DNA from: Melieria omissa
Lineage: Eukaryota > Arthropoda > Insecta > Diptera > Ulidiidae
DNA length: 64,000 nt
Direction of reading: 5' to 3'
Assembly: GCA_963971225.1 (NCBI GenBank)
Contig: OZ020269.1
Span: 105,060,486-105,124,485 of the forward strand
Shown: piece by piece, positions 43,096-55,319 of the stretch
How the letters are laid out: every line of letters begins with the position of its first letter
Numbering within the stretch: position 1 is the stretch's first letter
Notes under the pieces: model-generated
Database searches by the model: none
The model's input: the letters and a program-made list of their open reading frames with translations, nothing else
What the model was told of the DNA's origin: nothing
Made by a program: the position numbers and the translations under genes

Positions 43096-44805
43096 GTTGT
43101 TAAAATTTATGTTTTCTTTCAATAAAATCATTAAATCATGAAACTAAAAAAAAAGAAACAAATTTCATGATTTCTTACTCCTTTGCGAAATGTTCAATGA
43201 GAGTCAATATTTTGAAGAAACAATTTTTTGTCTTAAGAAATGCGGAAATTGACTGGAAAGGGTTACAATTTTTAAGCAATATTTTCAAATCTACTTTCAA
43301 AGAAAAAAACAAATTCATGGTTTACTTGAAATTCTCAACTGAAATACGCCCTTAATATTTAGTTCTTGTGGCAAAAGCTTTTCTGTGTCGGCAACTAAAA
43401 ACTTTACTGACCGGTTGTCAGGAGTCTTGAAGAAATTTTTTAGTTGCAGTGTTTCATAGGTTCCTTTAGTTCTTAGTTTTCACTGTTATCTGTAATAAAA
43501 AGTAATTCTTGAATATTATAAGTTAATGTTGTTGTTCGTATTGTAAGGAAGAGCATTAGAGTACAACAGTTTTCCCTTTTGTGACGGTTGTTTGCTTATT
43601 TTTCTGTAAATAAACTAAACATTAGCATATTTTCTTAAGGTATAACCTCCACAGTCTCTTTTCATTAGTCACTTCGCTTTTCATTTTTTTACACCAAAAC
43701 TACTTTCAACTCCCACCAGAGTTGCCATTTCCTTATTGCCTTGTTTCATTTTCCCCGCATAGAGTCTCCACTGATTTGCTTTCTTTAGTAATAAAATCTA
43801 ATTCCTTCACACTTAACGCCCTCAGCTGCATTTTCACATACTCCGCTCCGCCCTTTGTCGCATGCGCCCCCCCGTCAGCACGTTAGTGCGCATCGAAGCG
43901 CAAATGCATTCGTTGCTTAGTCACCTGCAAATATAAAATGGCACTAAGTAGCGTCTTATGGCAGCTTTTAAAATATGAAAATGCGCTTTGCCACAGCGCC
44001 AGCGGACAAACGCAACTCTACACTTTCACTCACCGCTTTGCTTATCGTTTTACAAACGCCAGCCGTCACCGCTTTCCACTTCAGCCACAGCCAAACCCGC
44101 AAACGCGACATTTCCTGCGCTGCGAAACAATGTTGCCAGCTGTTTTTGTTTCTCCTACCAGCATTTAGCGTTTTTTTCCTTCACTATTTCGTTGCTATTT
44201 TGTTGTTGCATAATATGGAAACCAATTAAATTTAAAAGCCTCTTTTTGAACGCGCGCCTGTGTCCCATGGCCGCTGTCTGCTTCGGCTTTGGCGTCGAGT
44301 TTTTGTTTCGTTTCTTTGCCGTCATTCCTGCGCGTTTCACATTGCCTGCAGCGAAAATTTCGATTTATGTGATTTCGAAAATGTTGCGCTGCCGTTGGTC
44401 GTGCGGCGCAACACTACTAATAAGATTGTGGCAGACGTTGGCAGCTGTTGTCATTTGTGTCGAATACTTGATACTTTTCTTGTTGGTGTTGTTGTTGTTT
44501 TGATGTTGCCTTGCACTTGGCGCTGGCAGCGACAACATGAAAGGAAATTATTACAAGTTATGGAACTTTAACTGCTTTGTGGGGCGTCCTGGCAAATATT
44601 TCACATCAAAGAGATTTATTGATTGCTTCAATATAAGATTTTCAATTTATGTTAAATGATTTTTTTATATAATATTTTAGATTATGTCAAAGAAGAGAAA
44701 AAGCAGAACAAATGCGTAGAAAATGGGGTACAGTACTTTTGTTTTCTTAAGCAACTCTTGTAGAATTCATTAAAAAAGAATTTTAAACTCTTTGCGCTGC
44801 AGAAT
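43096..44805. other. Gene-free segment with a GC-richer island
   Basis: 43800-44570 has balanced composition and overlapping open frames up to 171 codons, but none shows a known domain or consistent coding signal. The remainder is AT-rich. Confidence 0.4.
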
Positions 44806-44885
44806 CGGATTCAGAAAAATATTTGGGGGGGGGGGGGGTTTCAAAAAGTAATTCTTTAATATTCATAAATATTTTTTAATTTGTA
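44806..44885. repeat. Fragment of the 20.7 kb hAT-like MITE, inverted, with a G13 run
   Basis: TCGGATTCAGAAAA, a run of about 13 G, then TTTCAAAAAGTAATTCTTTA and ATATTCATAAAT match the right half of 20724-20880 read in reverse. Confidence 0.6.
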
Positions 44886-45131
44886 TGAATTTTAAAGCCG
44901 ACAGTAAAGTGATATTCGGAACGATTTAGGACCTATTAGCATTTGAAAATGAGCAAACTTCAAAGTCGGATTTCTCTTAAATTAGAGCCAATCCAGCCAA
45001 ACGGCTGTTGGATCTCAACTCAGTACACCTATAGAAAAGTCACTCAGTAGGACCCCCCCATGTCTGAATTTTTGAAGGTAAATTTCACGCACAGTGTTAT
45101 TAATAAATTAAATGAAATGAAATTTGGTGCT

Positions 45132-45228
45132 TTCACCGAAGACACGGCCTCCCTCTTCATCGTCGACCTGCAGCTCCCGCATCGAACATCTTCTTTGCCG
45201 GAGTTTTATCTCCACAAGGCAGATTTGC
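45132..45228 (-). repeat. RTE-like LINE fragment, copy 2
   Basis: GAAGACACGGCCTCCCTCTT and the following 80 bases match 40645-40735 with scattered changes. Both ends of the LINE are missing. Confidence 0.75.
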
Positions 45229-45299
45229 ATTGTTTAAAAGTCTCAAAAAACTTGCATACATATCTTTTCTTACTCTTTAATGTAAACTTAATAATTCGT

Positions 45300-47170
45300 T
45301 AATTAAAAACTGGAAGAGTGCAAATGAGCAGTGAGCAAATGCTGGCAGCCCTAAACGGATTAGCAGGCTACAAAAATCCTTAATCTCACCCAACTCGAGT
45401 CGTATTTTTCGAGCGTTGTTGTTATTTTATTGAAGCGCATTTTACTAAATTTTTTTATTTTCATATTTTAATATTTTTGCCAGCGTTTCCTGGGGTTTTT
45501 TTTGTATAATAAAAAGCTTAAGCTCGGCGTGCGTTTACTTAACGCACAGTTGACTAAATTGAATGCTGGTGGTTGAAATAAAAAATAAATAAATAACAAA
45601 AAATACTGGAAAAATCTGGCAGTCCTCATTGTGTGCGGCGCAAAATTCACGCTACATGACACCGAAACAATTGCGGCAGTGCGCTACGCAACTGTTGCCT
45701 AAATGAATGTATAATTTAATGACAACAACAACAACAATGTACACAATATTATTCGTAAGCTTGGTTGACTGTTCAAAAAAATGAACTGTTTATTAAAAAT
45801 ATGAAAAATGTGTTGGCATGCGAACTTCTCTTTTGGATGGCAACTCTACGCGGCGCATAGCTTAAGCAACTAACAGTGGCTAAGATTTATTTGCGTGCAT
45901 ATTATTTTTTTTTCATAGAGCAAACAAAGCAGCAAAATATTACAAAAATTATATGACAAAAAGAGTGTGAAAGTGTTGTGTCAGAGGCGCTTAGCGGCGC
46001 AATGCGACGCAGAGAAGCCACAAAAAAGGAATTTTTCCCATCTTGATTCTTTTTGGGGTTTTATTTTTTAATAACAGACAGAACAAGCGGCAGCATTTAC
46101 TGGGGGCGAAACCACACACACCAAATTTACGCACACCTACACAGGTACACTCAAACACACGCACACACTAAGCGAGAGCAACTGGCATTTGCATACACAC
46201 ATCAAGAAGTCGAAGGCGTACACGCATGTTAACAAACGCTTAAATGCAGATTTATGGCTTTAATATTTTAAATATTCAAAGGCAGCCAGACAGGCCGCAC
46301 CGCACACATACCGGAGCGACGGCGGCGCACGCCAGTCCCATGGCAATGAAATGAAAATCTGCTTTTGTGTCGTGTCTGCATGTCAATGTATGTGTGTGTG
46401 TGTTTTCATTGGGGCACTCAGGCTCACTGCAGCACTGTGGCAGAGTCTCACCGGACGCTTACAGTGTGTGTGAGTGTGTGTGTGTGTTTTAGGAAAGTGT
46501 TGAAATGGGATTAAATGGCAGCATTATCTGTGCATATTTTTGTAATTTCTGGTATGCATTCAAAATTGCTGTTGTTGTTTTTTTAACAACTCCTTTATTT
46601 TGTATTTGTGTGTGAAAATGGTGCATGTTGAGTTATGGGCCTTTCACCAGCCGGCGCACTGCTTCCGGCCATGCATTACTTTTCGCTCGTAAGTGTTTCA
46701 GCTGAAAATTGAACGCAATTCGCTGCCACTTTTTTAAACTGTTGCACATCTGCATGTTGATAGTGCACACTCTGTCTTTTGTTTGCCGCTTGCTGCCGCT
46801 TTTGTCGGCGTCGAGTGTAATGGCGGCAAACTTAAACGCTCGACTGTGAGTTATGCCACAGCGACGCAAGACTTTCCTCAGGCGCGCATATTTATATACA
46901 GACGCGAATTTATTATACGCCAGCGTGCCGCATAAACGAATGACAGCATACAAAAACACCCACACACACAGAGACAAGTGTGTATATGCATTATTATTTT
47001 AATGGTGTTTTTGCTGCTTTGCCTAACATTTCGTACGTTCCAACAGACAAAATTAGCTGTTCCCACGCTGTGGTTTATGTACTCGATTGCATTGTTGTTA
47101 CATACATATTTATGATACATGTGTATATAGGTACATGCACTCAAGCAACAATTAATGTTAGTGTTGCCAC
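45300..47170. other. Gene-free segment
   Basis: 45980-47000 is transposon-poor with CA/TG microsatellites (for example 46390-46402 and 46467-46488). No recognisable protein in any frame. Confidence 0.4.
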
Positions 47171-47181
47171 TTGTGGAACCG

Positions 47182-47403
47182 GTTACTTACTTAACTGGCC
47201 ATAACAACCCGTTATCGGGTTACGGGCTGCCTCGAAACTTCTCTCCAGGCGCCTCTTTTTTGCGCGCGCCTTCTCCAGTTGGTCACACCAAGAGATAACA
47301 TTGCCTCTTCCACTTAGTCCTTCCACCGGAGACACGGCCTCCCTCTTCTTCGACGACCTCCAACCATCGCATCGAACACCTTTTTCGCCGGAGCTTCGTC
47401 GTC
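47182..47403 (-). mobile_element. RTE-like LINE fragment, copy 3, with target duplication
   Basis: Matches 40495-40735, including the tail (CTTA repeats next to AACTGGCCATAACAACC). GTGGAACCG at 47173-47181 and 47404-47412 is a 9 bp target duplication, possibly 14 bp with one mismatch (GTGGAACCGRTTAC). Confidence 0.88.
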
Positions 47404-47650
47404 GTGGAACCGATTACACAATGAAAAATTCATTGTTTACTTGATAGTTTATGGGTCTGAAGGTTTTTTTGATATAAATGGATCTTAAATTGTGTCATAA
47501 TGTATCGTTGCATATATATTTTTGAATTAAGAAAATGAAGAACCTCTTCGTGGGTTTGAAAATGTCAATGAAATCATATAAATCATCGACTTTCAGCGTC
47601 ATGTAAGCACTGTTTGGATTGAAAAACTGTTTGAAACCACTTGAATAGTG

Positions 47651-47968
47651 TCCGACCGAATATTCGGTCTTGGTTTCGGTTTCGGCCAAAAAATGACTGA
47701 AACCGAAACTTTTTGAGATATTTTGATTTGATTTTTTTATGTTTATGTTTTTAAAAAATGAATTAATTGTTTTTATTAATATGTATTTATTTATGTTATG
47801 TTATGTTATGTTATGTTTGTTTGTTTGTTCTTTATTTACTTAAAGTAAATTTTGTTTGTTGAAAAATGGTGATTTTGATGCCTGATGTGGTGATTTTTAT
47901 TTCAACTAGAAAGTTTCGGTTTCGGCCGAATATTAAGAAAAAAACCGAAACTCGGTTTCAGACCTGTA
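47651..47968. mobile_element. TTCGG-rich inverted-repeat element inside the mariner
   Basis: Starts TAGTGTCCGACCGAATATTC and holds inverted GGTTTCGGTTTCGGCC / GGCCGAAACCGAAAC clusters at both ends. Same family as 33267-34074. A TTATG microsatellite (47793-47813) lies inside. Confidence 0.65.
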
Positions 47969-48203
47969 CTGCTAACAATTGTACCGTCTGAAGAAAACAG
48001 TTGCCCAGAAGTAGACAGCTTTGACCAATAGAGGAGGAATTGTGTTCAATAAGGCAGCACCAGACCACACACATCGATAGTGATTCCCAAGAAACTTCGA
48101 GAGCTTGGTTGGGCGGTTCTAAGCATCCACCTTAGAGTACAAACCTGGCACCAAGCGATGACCACCTGTTGCTGTCTATGGCAAATGACTTTACTAGTCA
48201 AAA

Positions 48204-48360
48204 ATTTGCCTCAAGAGAAGCTTTTAAAAAGTAACTGCCTCAGTCCTTTACTAATTTACCTCAAGAGAAGCTTGTAAACAGTGACTGTCTCAGTTTTGTC
48301 TACTAATTTGCTTCAAGAGAAGCTTGTGACTGAACAGTGACTGTCCCAGTTTTTTACTAA
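48204..48360 (+). repeat. 51 bp tandem triplication within mariner C-terminus
   Basis: TCAAGAGAAGCTT occurs at 48211, 48261 and 48313, each followed by AGTAACTGCCTCAGT-like sequence. In one frame the unit reads like the conserved FASREACKxxLSQFF stretch of mariner transposase. Confidence 0.8.
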
Positions 48361-48839
48361 TATGACAAGAATTTTATTGAGAAAGTCACAATGGAAATAA
48401 CGGATTTCTTTTTAAACCCTAAATGTTATTTTTTGCAAGATTTTTGTAGAACAATCTTCTATAATCTTTTTTACTCAAGATCCAATATGAAATTTATTGT
48501 TGTTTATTGTGCCGCGCTTTCAATGAAACAAACTTCCCAATACTTCTGAGTGGTTCTTGGGGTTATGGAATATTAGACCAACTTTTTTAATTTTCTGTTT
48601 AAAACATTTTTCCTCAACATACTTATACCCTGTGTTCAACAGTTAATGGGGACTCCCCGAAACTAAAAAATCCGTATGCATATTTTTTTCCGTTTCGTAA
48701 CGAAAATGAAATATTTTGTAAGATTTTTAACCGATTTGAATGATTCTTTAGCTGTTGTACATAATTTTTCGGTATAAAAAATACAAATAAGTTACAAAGA
48801 TTATGATGAGTCAAATAATCAGATTCCCAAATCGAGTAG

Positions 48840-48864
48840 CCCTGTAAGAGGTTGTTATGGCCAG
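48840..48864 (+). repeat. RTE-like LINE 3' end, copy 4, cut by a MITE
   Basis: AGGTTGTTATGGCCAG is the reverse of the 3' terminus seen in the copies at 40.5 and 47.2 kb. The LINE tail continues as TTAAGTAAATATG at 49386, beyond the MITE. Confidence 0.8.
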
Positions 48865-48868
48865 TTAA

Positions 48869-49385
48869 CCCTTTCGCTAGTTTGTTGCCATATGGCAAAA
48901 TGCTACTTTGTGGGCATCTGAACCCTCTAGTTTTCCAGGAATACATTTTTTTATTGGTCCTTAGAATAGTTTGAAGTTTTAGGAAAAATACGAAATTAAT
49001 AAACTGAATATTTAAGTCTAAATAAGAGAAGTATACACGTTTTTTCAATGGTATATTTTGACATAGAAAAGGAAGAAGAAGCAGACAACTTTACATAACT
49101 TTTTAATTTGACGTTTTCTGTCAATTTAGATACTTATTTTTTCTAATTTTGGCTGAAGTTAATGAAGAAATATTCAAATTTTTGTTATGCGTAAAAAGTT
49201 TTATGTTTAAGTGATTACAGCCACAACAATGTGATTGCTCTCATAGAAAAACACTCTAAAATACAGGGTCCGAGTATAAAAATTAAAAAATTTCTTATGG
49301 ACTGTTGCTAATTTAACCACATAGAAGCATAAAAAGTAAAGTTTTAAATTTTAACTTTCCCCCGTTAAAATCTGTAGCGAAAGGG
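48869..49385. mobile_element. TTAA-bounded MITE, family F, in LINE tail
   Basis: TTAA at 48865-48868 and 49386-49389; ends CCCTTTCGCTA / TAGCGAAAGGG. Length 517 bp, non-coding. The LINE tail it interrupts occurs uninterrupted elsewhere in the window, proving the TTAA duplication. Confidence 0.92.
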
Positions 49386-49399
49386 TTAAGTAAATATGT

Positions 49400-51315
49400 C
49401 TTATTTGTTATTTTGTTAATCTTTGGTCCTACTTACCAACTTTATGGGTTTCTATCGAAACCTACAGCTGGACTTTGATGCAGCTTAATTATTTTGGGTT
49501 CCACATTCCATGGATTTTTTTCAGTTACAGCAATGGATAGTCTAAGTGCATGTGTCCTTCGAGCATTTTCTATAGTAGGTATAATAAATAAAGTCCATGG
49601 ATTTGTATTCCAAACATTGCCTGCCTTAGCGCTTAGGTATTCTGTTTGTGTACCAAGTATTCGGTTTTTTGCGCCACTCAACATGCAACATCTAGTCGAA
49701 AGTATATTAAATGACAGTAGTTTATTTTAAAATATTTATGTTGCAACGTTAGATGATTAGATGGCACACACACAAACGCACTCATACACTCGCAGTTGCA
49801 CTCACACTCACACACACACACATGCGCATGCAGTCACATATACATACCAACGTGCTGAAAGTGAAGTTTTGATAAATTGCAAACTAGCTGCCTGGCATGT
49901 AAAAGCAACAATAACAACAAAAACAACAATAACAACAAAAATAGCAACAACAAAAAAACAACACAAAAACAAAAACCCACCGAAAGTAGCGAAAGGATGC
50001 GATTGCAATATTCTACAACTCTGCACACTGGCTGACTGAAGTGTTTGTGTGTGAGTGTTTGTGTGTGTGTGTGTTTGCTCGTTTGTGTTGTAGAAGAGCG
50101 CGTTCTACTTTATGGACGCGTGTGAAATGTGTTTGTTGTGTTGTCTACAAAGCAATTCCACTTAACAACATTTCGCCATCCAAACAAAAACACACACAAC
50201 TACATAAATATGCATATGCATGTGTTTGTGTATTAGTGGAAAACACTATGCGAAAGATATATGCAGCTATATAGTACATATATACTGACATGGTTATAGT
50301 TATGTTGGTAGCGTGTTGCTTTATGTTGTGCCACTCTGAGCGCCACTTTATCTTAAGCTGCACTTGTATCAATTGCAACAATAACAATAACACTAACAAC
50401 AAAAACAACAACAATAAGAATATGAGTGAGCACAACGCGCGCCAGTAGTTGGCGGTCACAGCATGAACAGCCACATAAATAATCTAACGCATATACAAAA
50501 TTGTCTGTTTGTATGCGTGTTTGTGTTTGTTTATGTGTGTTTGTGTGCGTATTATCATAAACCTGTCTGTGTGCTCATAAAAATATGCAATGTTTCCTTT
50601 TTCAATTTTATTCATATTTTTTTTGCGTGCTTGTGCTCAGCTGCTACTTTCAAGTGTTATGCCTCGTTGGACTTATGTGGCTTATGCGCGCACATTTACA
50701 TACCTACACATGCATGTAAGTAGGTAAATTTTAATAGAATATGATACGTTCGAGTGTGTTGAACACGATTATGTGAAACGTCAGAGTGTGTAAATTTTCG
50801 ACGATAGCTGTGACGTTGCGAACTTGATGGTGTTTTCCATCTAATATGAACTAGGAAGTTGTTGCTAGTGTTGCCAGATGTTGCGTATTTGTTGAGACAA
50901 CACTTTAATTGGCACTATTTTCAAATTGTTGATACTATATACTCAGTTGTCAAAAAAGTAAATAACTCTACTACAACATTGGCCAGCAAAAGCTTGCATT
51001 TTCATTGATTGATTCAATTAATTAGATTGATTTCAATTGAAAACAACAAATTTGTTTTCCCTAATCGATCCAAGCGCATTAACTTTTTTGGCTTCTCATT
51101 GTGTTTTATGTTCCTTTTTTTAGTAATATTTCGCTTATGTATTGAGTAAAGAGCGGTGCAAGCACTATAAAAATGACTTGCAAGCCATCGCTGTGCTTTC
51201 AAATACTGTCGCTCTTCTTCACTTTCACTACAAAACAAGCACTGCAGTGAAGAAAGCTTTTGATATTCATACGAACACTGCACGAAACGACAATAGAACT
51301 TCAAGCACCTTGAAG
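49400..51315. other. Gene-free segment with CA and GT microsatellites
   Basis: CA-rich at 49765-49822, CAA-rich at 49908-49975, TG-rich at 50041-50075 and 50510-50550. The phrase CCATGGATTT occurs at 49508 and 49595, a weak direct repeat. No gene supported. Confidence 0.45.
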
Positions 51316-51319
51316 TATT

Positions 51320-51447
51320 GAACAACACTGAAGTTGAACAACACTGAAGTAGAACAACACTGAAGTAGAACAACACTGAAGTAGAACAATACTGCAGTGG
51401 AACAACACGGAAGTAGAACAACACTGAAGTAGAACAATACTGAAGTG
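51320..51447 (+). repeat. 16 bp minisatellite, eight units
   Basis: The unit GAACAACACTGAAGTA repeats eight times with single-base variants (ACTGCAGTG, ACGGAAGTA). Related GAAGTAGAAC words continue to about 51930, including a 35 bp duplication around CTCGGTGTGAAG (51618-51680). Confidence 0.92.
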
Positions 51448-51929
51448 AAGCACTGTAGTAGAACATTTTCAAGCATACGGTGTTTTGTTTTGCACAATCG
51501 GAGTAGTTGATGTTTGTTTTTGGTATTTTGTATGGAATCTAGGCTGCATTTCAACATCATTAATGTAAAAAACGCAGGTTTAAAACATGTTTTTTCGATA
51601 TTTATTTAAGTCCGTTTCACTCGGTGTGAAGTAGAAGTTCTGCTTCACTCGGTGTGAAGAAGAAGTTCTACTTTACTCGGTGTGCTTGCTGTGATTTGCC
51701 GTTACCTAACCTCATTATAGCTTTCTGTTTTGATGTTTTGCTTCACAACAGAACACAAGCACTGTCACTGCTGAAGCGAAAAGGTTTTCGAATTATGCAG
51801 TGCTTGCTTTGTTGCAGAATAGAACTATTGAGCATTTGAATTCGCTGTCACCGCGACACTGAAGTACAGTACTTGACAGTACTATGCAGTAGTGAAGTGT
51901 GCTTAACAGAACCTTTTGAGCAGCTCTTT

Positions 51930-54395
51930 AGTATTGAGCCAGCAAAATGCTAACAATTTTCACACACACATGCAAACGCAGCCAGTTTTTTCTGCCTACT
52001 TCTTGTATTTTTACATTTTTTGGTATTTCTGTTGTTGTTCTGTTCTATTTTGTTGTTGTTGTTGTTTTACTTCTGTTTGCCGCCACTTTATTATTGTTTT
52101 CTTCGGCTTTGTTTTTCTTGTAACCGAATTATTTACTTTGTCATTCGCTTCATTGATTTGTCCTTCAATATCGACAACACATTCCATGCCACATGCCTTG
52201 TGCCCCTTTTCGAGCTTCGAGCTTCGCTGTTCTCAATTTCTTTTTGCCAGCCAGGCTCAGCGTATTTAGGGGCCCATGACAATATTTGTGCGCCGCTTTA
52301 GTCAACGCGCTATGTGTCGCAAAAATCCTGCACCTTTTCTGTTCGCCTAGTTCGCCACTGTGGCCCCTATCGTTGGCCTCGGCGACACAACAGCATTTGG
52401 AAATTTATTTACTTGTTGCCTCAGGTCTATTATTTCTATTAAAATAATAAGCTCCCCTGAGACACGGGCGCCTACCGGCGGCTGCTGCTGCTGTTCGCTT
52501 GCTGGCCGCCGGCGCTGTTGGCCTTTTGCCTTCATTTCGGCCGCCATTCAACCATCGCAACGTGTGTTGGACAACATTGCGTTGCCTACTCGTTTGCGGC
52601 TTTGTTGTTGGTGTCTTCCTAAAATTTCGTTTGTTGGCATTTTTCCACGGGTTGCCAACGCATTTTTTGTTGCGCTATTTTTGCATTTATTCGGTTTGGT
52701 GCTCTGTTTATATTCCTGTTTATTTGTTTGTTTTGCGTTTTGACCGACAAAAAACAAGAAAATGTACAAACAGAAAACGGTTGACTGCGGCCAACGCAAC
52801 GGTTTCGACTTTTAGATTATTATGGCTGGGCCTACAATGCGCCCACGCCTCGGCTTCTCTTCATGGCTCTTCGTCTCGTCATACCATCAGATCTTCCTCC
52901 CTTCATACCCTCATCTTTGCAGCTCCTCATCTGCTCATCCCTGTTGCCTATTGCCAGCGCCGCATTGCTTTACCAGGCGCCCGAAAATGTCGTTTTGTAG
53001 CGCCTCGTTTTATTGGCCTTTGTTTTTATCGTCACTGTCAATATTTATTCTGGCAATTTGACGTTTATTACGTTTAATAAGTGGAAATGCATTTTTCGTG
53101 CGCTTAAATTGAATTGTTTGAAGAGCTCTTCAGGGCGCAGCGCACAAAAATTTCGCTTGGCTGCTGTTGTGGTTATTTAAGGATATTTGTTGCTGTGGCC
53201 TAAAAGAAGGGGTGACAAGGAATTTTATGGCCTTAAATTGAGTTAAAAACGGAAAAGTGTGCAAATATGGAAAATTTAGCTGCTGTCTTCTTGCATGGCT
53301 GAGCATAATTAACGATCGAATAGAGACATTATTGAAATGTTGAAATGTTTTTGGGTTTAAAATTTGCATATTTATTTGTTTGAGTTGGATTTGTAATCGG
53401 TTTTGTTGTAGCAACAACTTTTGCCTGAAATGAAAGCTTCATGAACACTGCCTGATAGGCTTCTGAGTGCACTTCGACATATATGGAGATAATATAAATT
53501 CATTTCAAATCAGTTGTGCTCTCAACGTACTTTGACATTTACAATTCTAATAAAATTACAACTAAAAAATCGCAATAATTTGCATTCAACTTGGCGCAAA
53601 CGCATAACACTCTCTGCTGCATCAACCGTTTGAATCCTTCACAACTTTGTTGACATAATGTGAAAATATGCAATTATGGTTTATTCCCCATTCAACGATG
53701 CTTTTCATAAACGATTTTGGTTTGAGCATTTTTCCCAGTAAAAGGGACCTTTGCGCGCCCAAAGGTATGCAATCCGTTGCGACATTGGCTGCACTTTTGC
53801 ATACATCTTCGTAGATTCGTGAGCGCGTTACGCAAACGAATTAATTTGCGTGCAAAATATTTATGACATCCAAAACTCGCTTACGCACAGACAGACAGAA
53901 TTTTAATGAAATCTCTGTAACGGAAATATGCCACGCCGTTACAACAACAACCAGGCGCAGCGGCCACAATCAGTGCTGCCAGATGGACGATGGCGTTGTG
54001 ATTTGGATGAATTATTTTCGGAATGATGATTGGAGGAATTGGGTTTCAAATTTGATGATTTTAGATAACATGTAAACAATATTGATGGTATTTAATATAA
54101 TAGTTTTTAAATGCTTCAAAGAAATATGTAAGGTGAACAAAAAAAAACACAAGTTTTGTGATGTTATTTAAAAACACTTTTGATTGTTTGAAAATCGATA
54201 CATTGGAACTTACACAGTGCGACAGTAATGTATTAAGACTTGTACCATATCTCAGCAACCAACCAATCATCTAAGTGCGAGCACATAGCGTTTTGAAGCT
54301 TCAACCTTCCTCTACTAACTGTCAAAATTTCATGACATTTGGTTGACATTCAATATTAATTAAAATTCATTTTGCAAAACACGTTTTCGTTTGAT
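51930..54395. other. Gene-free, partly GC-balanced segment
   Basis: 52000-53080 carries several overlapping frames (up to 192 codons) without recognisable domains. 53800-54060 is similar. No repeats of note. Confidence 0.4.
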
Positions 54396-54409
54396 GTTGA
54401 AATTTCAAT

Positions 54410-55315
54410 ATGGAGCAAAGAGTGGTCATCTAATTCCACGCAAAAATTGGTAAAAGTGCATCAGAAACATTCAGAATGATGCAGCAAGCGTATGTCGATG
54501 CTTGTTTATCAAAATCAAATGTTTCTTTATGGCATAAACGTTTTGCGGATGGCAGAGAGTCGCTGGAAGATGAAATAAAAGAAGCAAGGCCAATTTCAGT
54601 TCGGCACCGGAAATGATCCCAAAAGTTCGTGATTTTATTGCAGAAGACCGCAATGCTTCACTGAAAATGATGGAAGAGGCCTTAAACATCAACAGAGAAA
54701 CTATCCGACTCATTCTTCACGAGGATTTGTGCAAAACAAAGGTCTGCGCAAAATTTGTTCCACACACATTGAACGAGGAGCAAAAATTCTGTGGTCAAAA
54801 GCAATAATCGCTTAAGTCCATAAGTACTATTTTGAGCAGCACGCTTAAAAGGAAGATGCTAGCACCCTTAACTCAGTGATGTCTTAAATCGACTTAAGCG
54901 TTTATTGTTTTTGACCACAGAATTAATGAGAGTCAGTCATTCTACAGACATCGTTGCAGCCGCAGAAAATGATCCAAACTTCCTGAAAACAATTGTTACG
55001 GGTGATGAAACATTGTGTTTTCAATACGATCTAGAAATCAAGCGTCAAAGTGCGGAATGGAAATCAAAAAACTCACCACAAGCCAAAAAACACGAAAAGT
55101 TCCATCAACAATCAAAACAATGCTCATCACATTCCTCGAGCAAAGAAATTATCCACAAAGAATTTGTTCGAACTGGTCAGACAGTTACTGCCGCATATTA
55201 CCTCGAAGTTTGGAAGCGTTTGATGGCCAGAATCCGTCGTATTCGGCCAGAATACCGCGATCCAAAAAGTTGGTCTCTGTTGCACGATAATGCAACAAAT
55301 AAAATCTGGCAGCAC
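54410..55315 (+). pseudogene. mariner transposase pseudogene split by a 132 bp MITE
   Basis: Starts ATG at 54410 (MEQRVVI, then stop at 54431). Readable parts: SASETFRMMQQAYVDACLSK and VSLWHKRFADGRESLEDE (N-terminal helix-turn-helix region), MMEEALNINRETIRLILHED, LCKTKVCAKFVPHTLNEEQK, then after the MITE LMRVSHSTDIVAAAENDPNF, IVTGDETLCFQYD (first catalytic Asp), and LLHDNA (second). It breaks off there, so the third catalytic residue and right end are missing. Several stops and shifts. Confidence 0.88.
54789..54920. mobile_element. 132 bp MITE with AATT duplication, inside mariner
   Basis: The ends CTGTGGTCAAAA...CGCTTAAGTC form inverted repeats of about 32 bp with three mismatches. AATT flanks both sides (54785-54788 and 54921-54924). 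Removing the element and one AATT restores the mariner frame EEQK-LMRV. Confidence 0.92.
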
Positions 55316-55319
55316 TGAT

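Larger units (their letters stand above)
47470..48420 (+). pseudogene. Decayed mellifera-like mariner, copy 2, with insertion and triplication
   Basis: The left flank (TCAGCGTCATGTAAGCACTG) matches the copy near 31275. The right part resumes at 47974 with AACAATTGTACCGTCTGAAG, parallel to 31517. Transposase traces downstream: NRGGIVFNKAAPDHTH (HDNA region, degenerate), VIPKKLRELGWAVLSIH. A repeat at 47651-47968 interrupts it, and a 51 bp coding segment is triplicated at 48204-48360. Confidence 0.75.

Noticed and set aside
43988..44503. 171 codon frame at 44 kb
   Set aside because: Hydrophobic low-complexity translation with three overlapping frames of similar length; no coding evidence.
49442..49684. 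80 codon minus-strand frame (IPTIENARRTHALRLSIAV) as a LINE endonuclease piece
   Set aside because: The resemblance is too weak to name a family and no other LINE parts are adjacent.
52499..53077. 192 codon frame in the island at 52-53 kb
   Set aside because: Overlaps other open frames, has no domain or repeat of conserved residues, and no splice context supports it.
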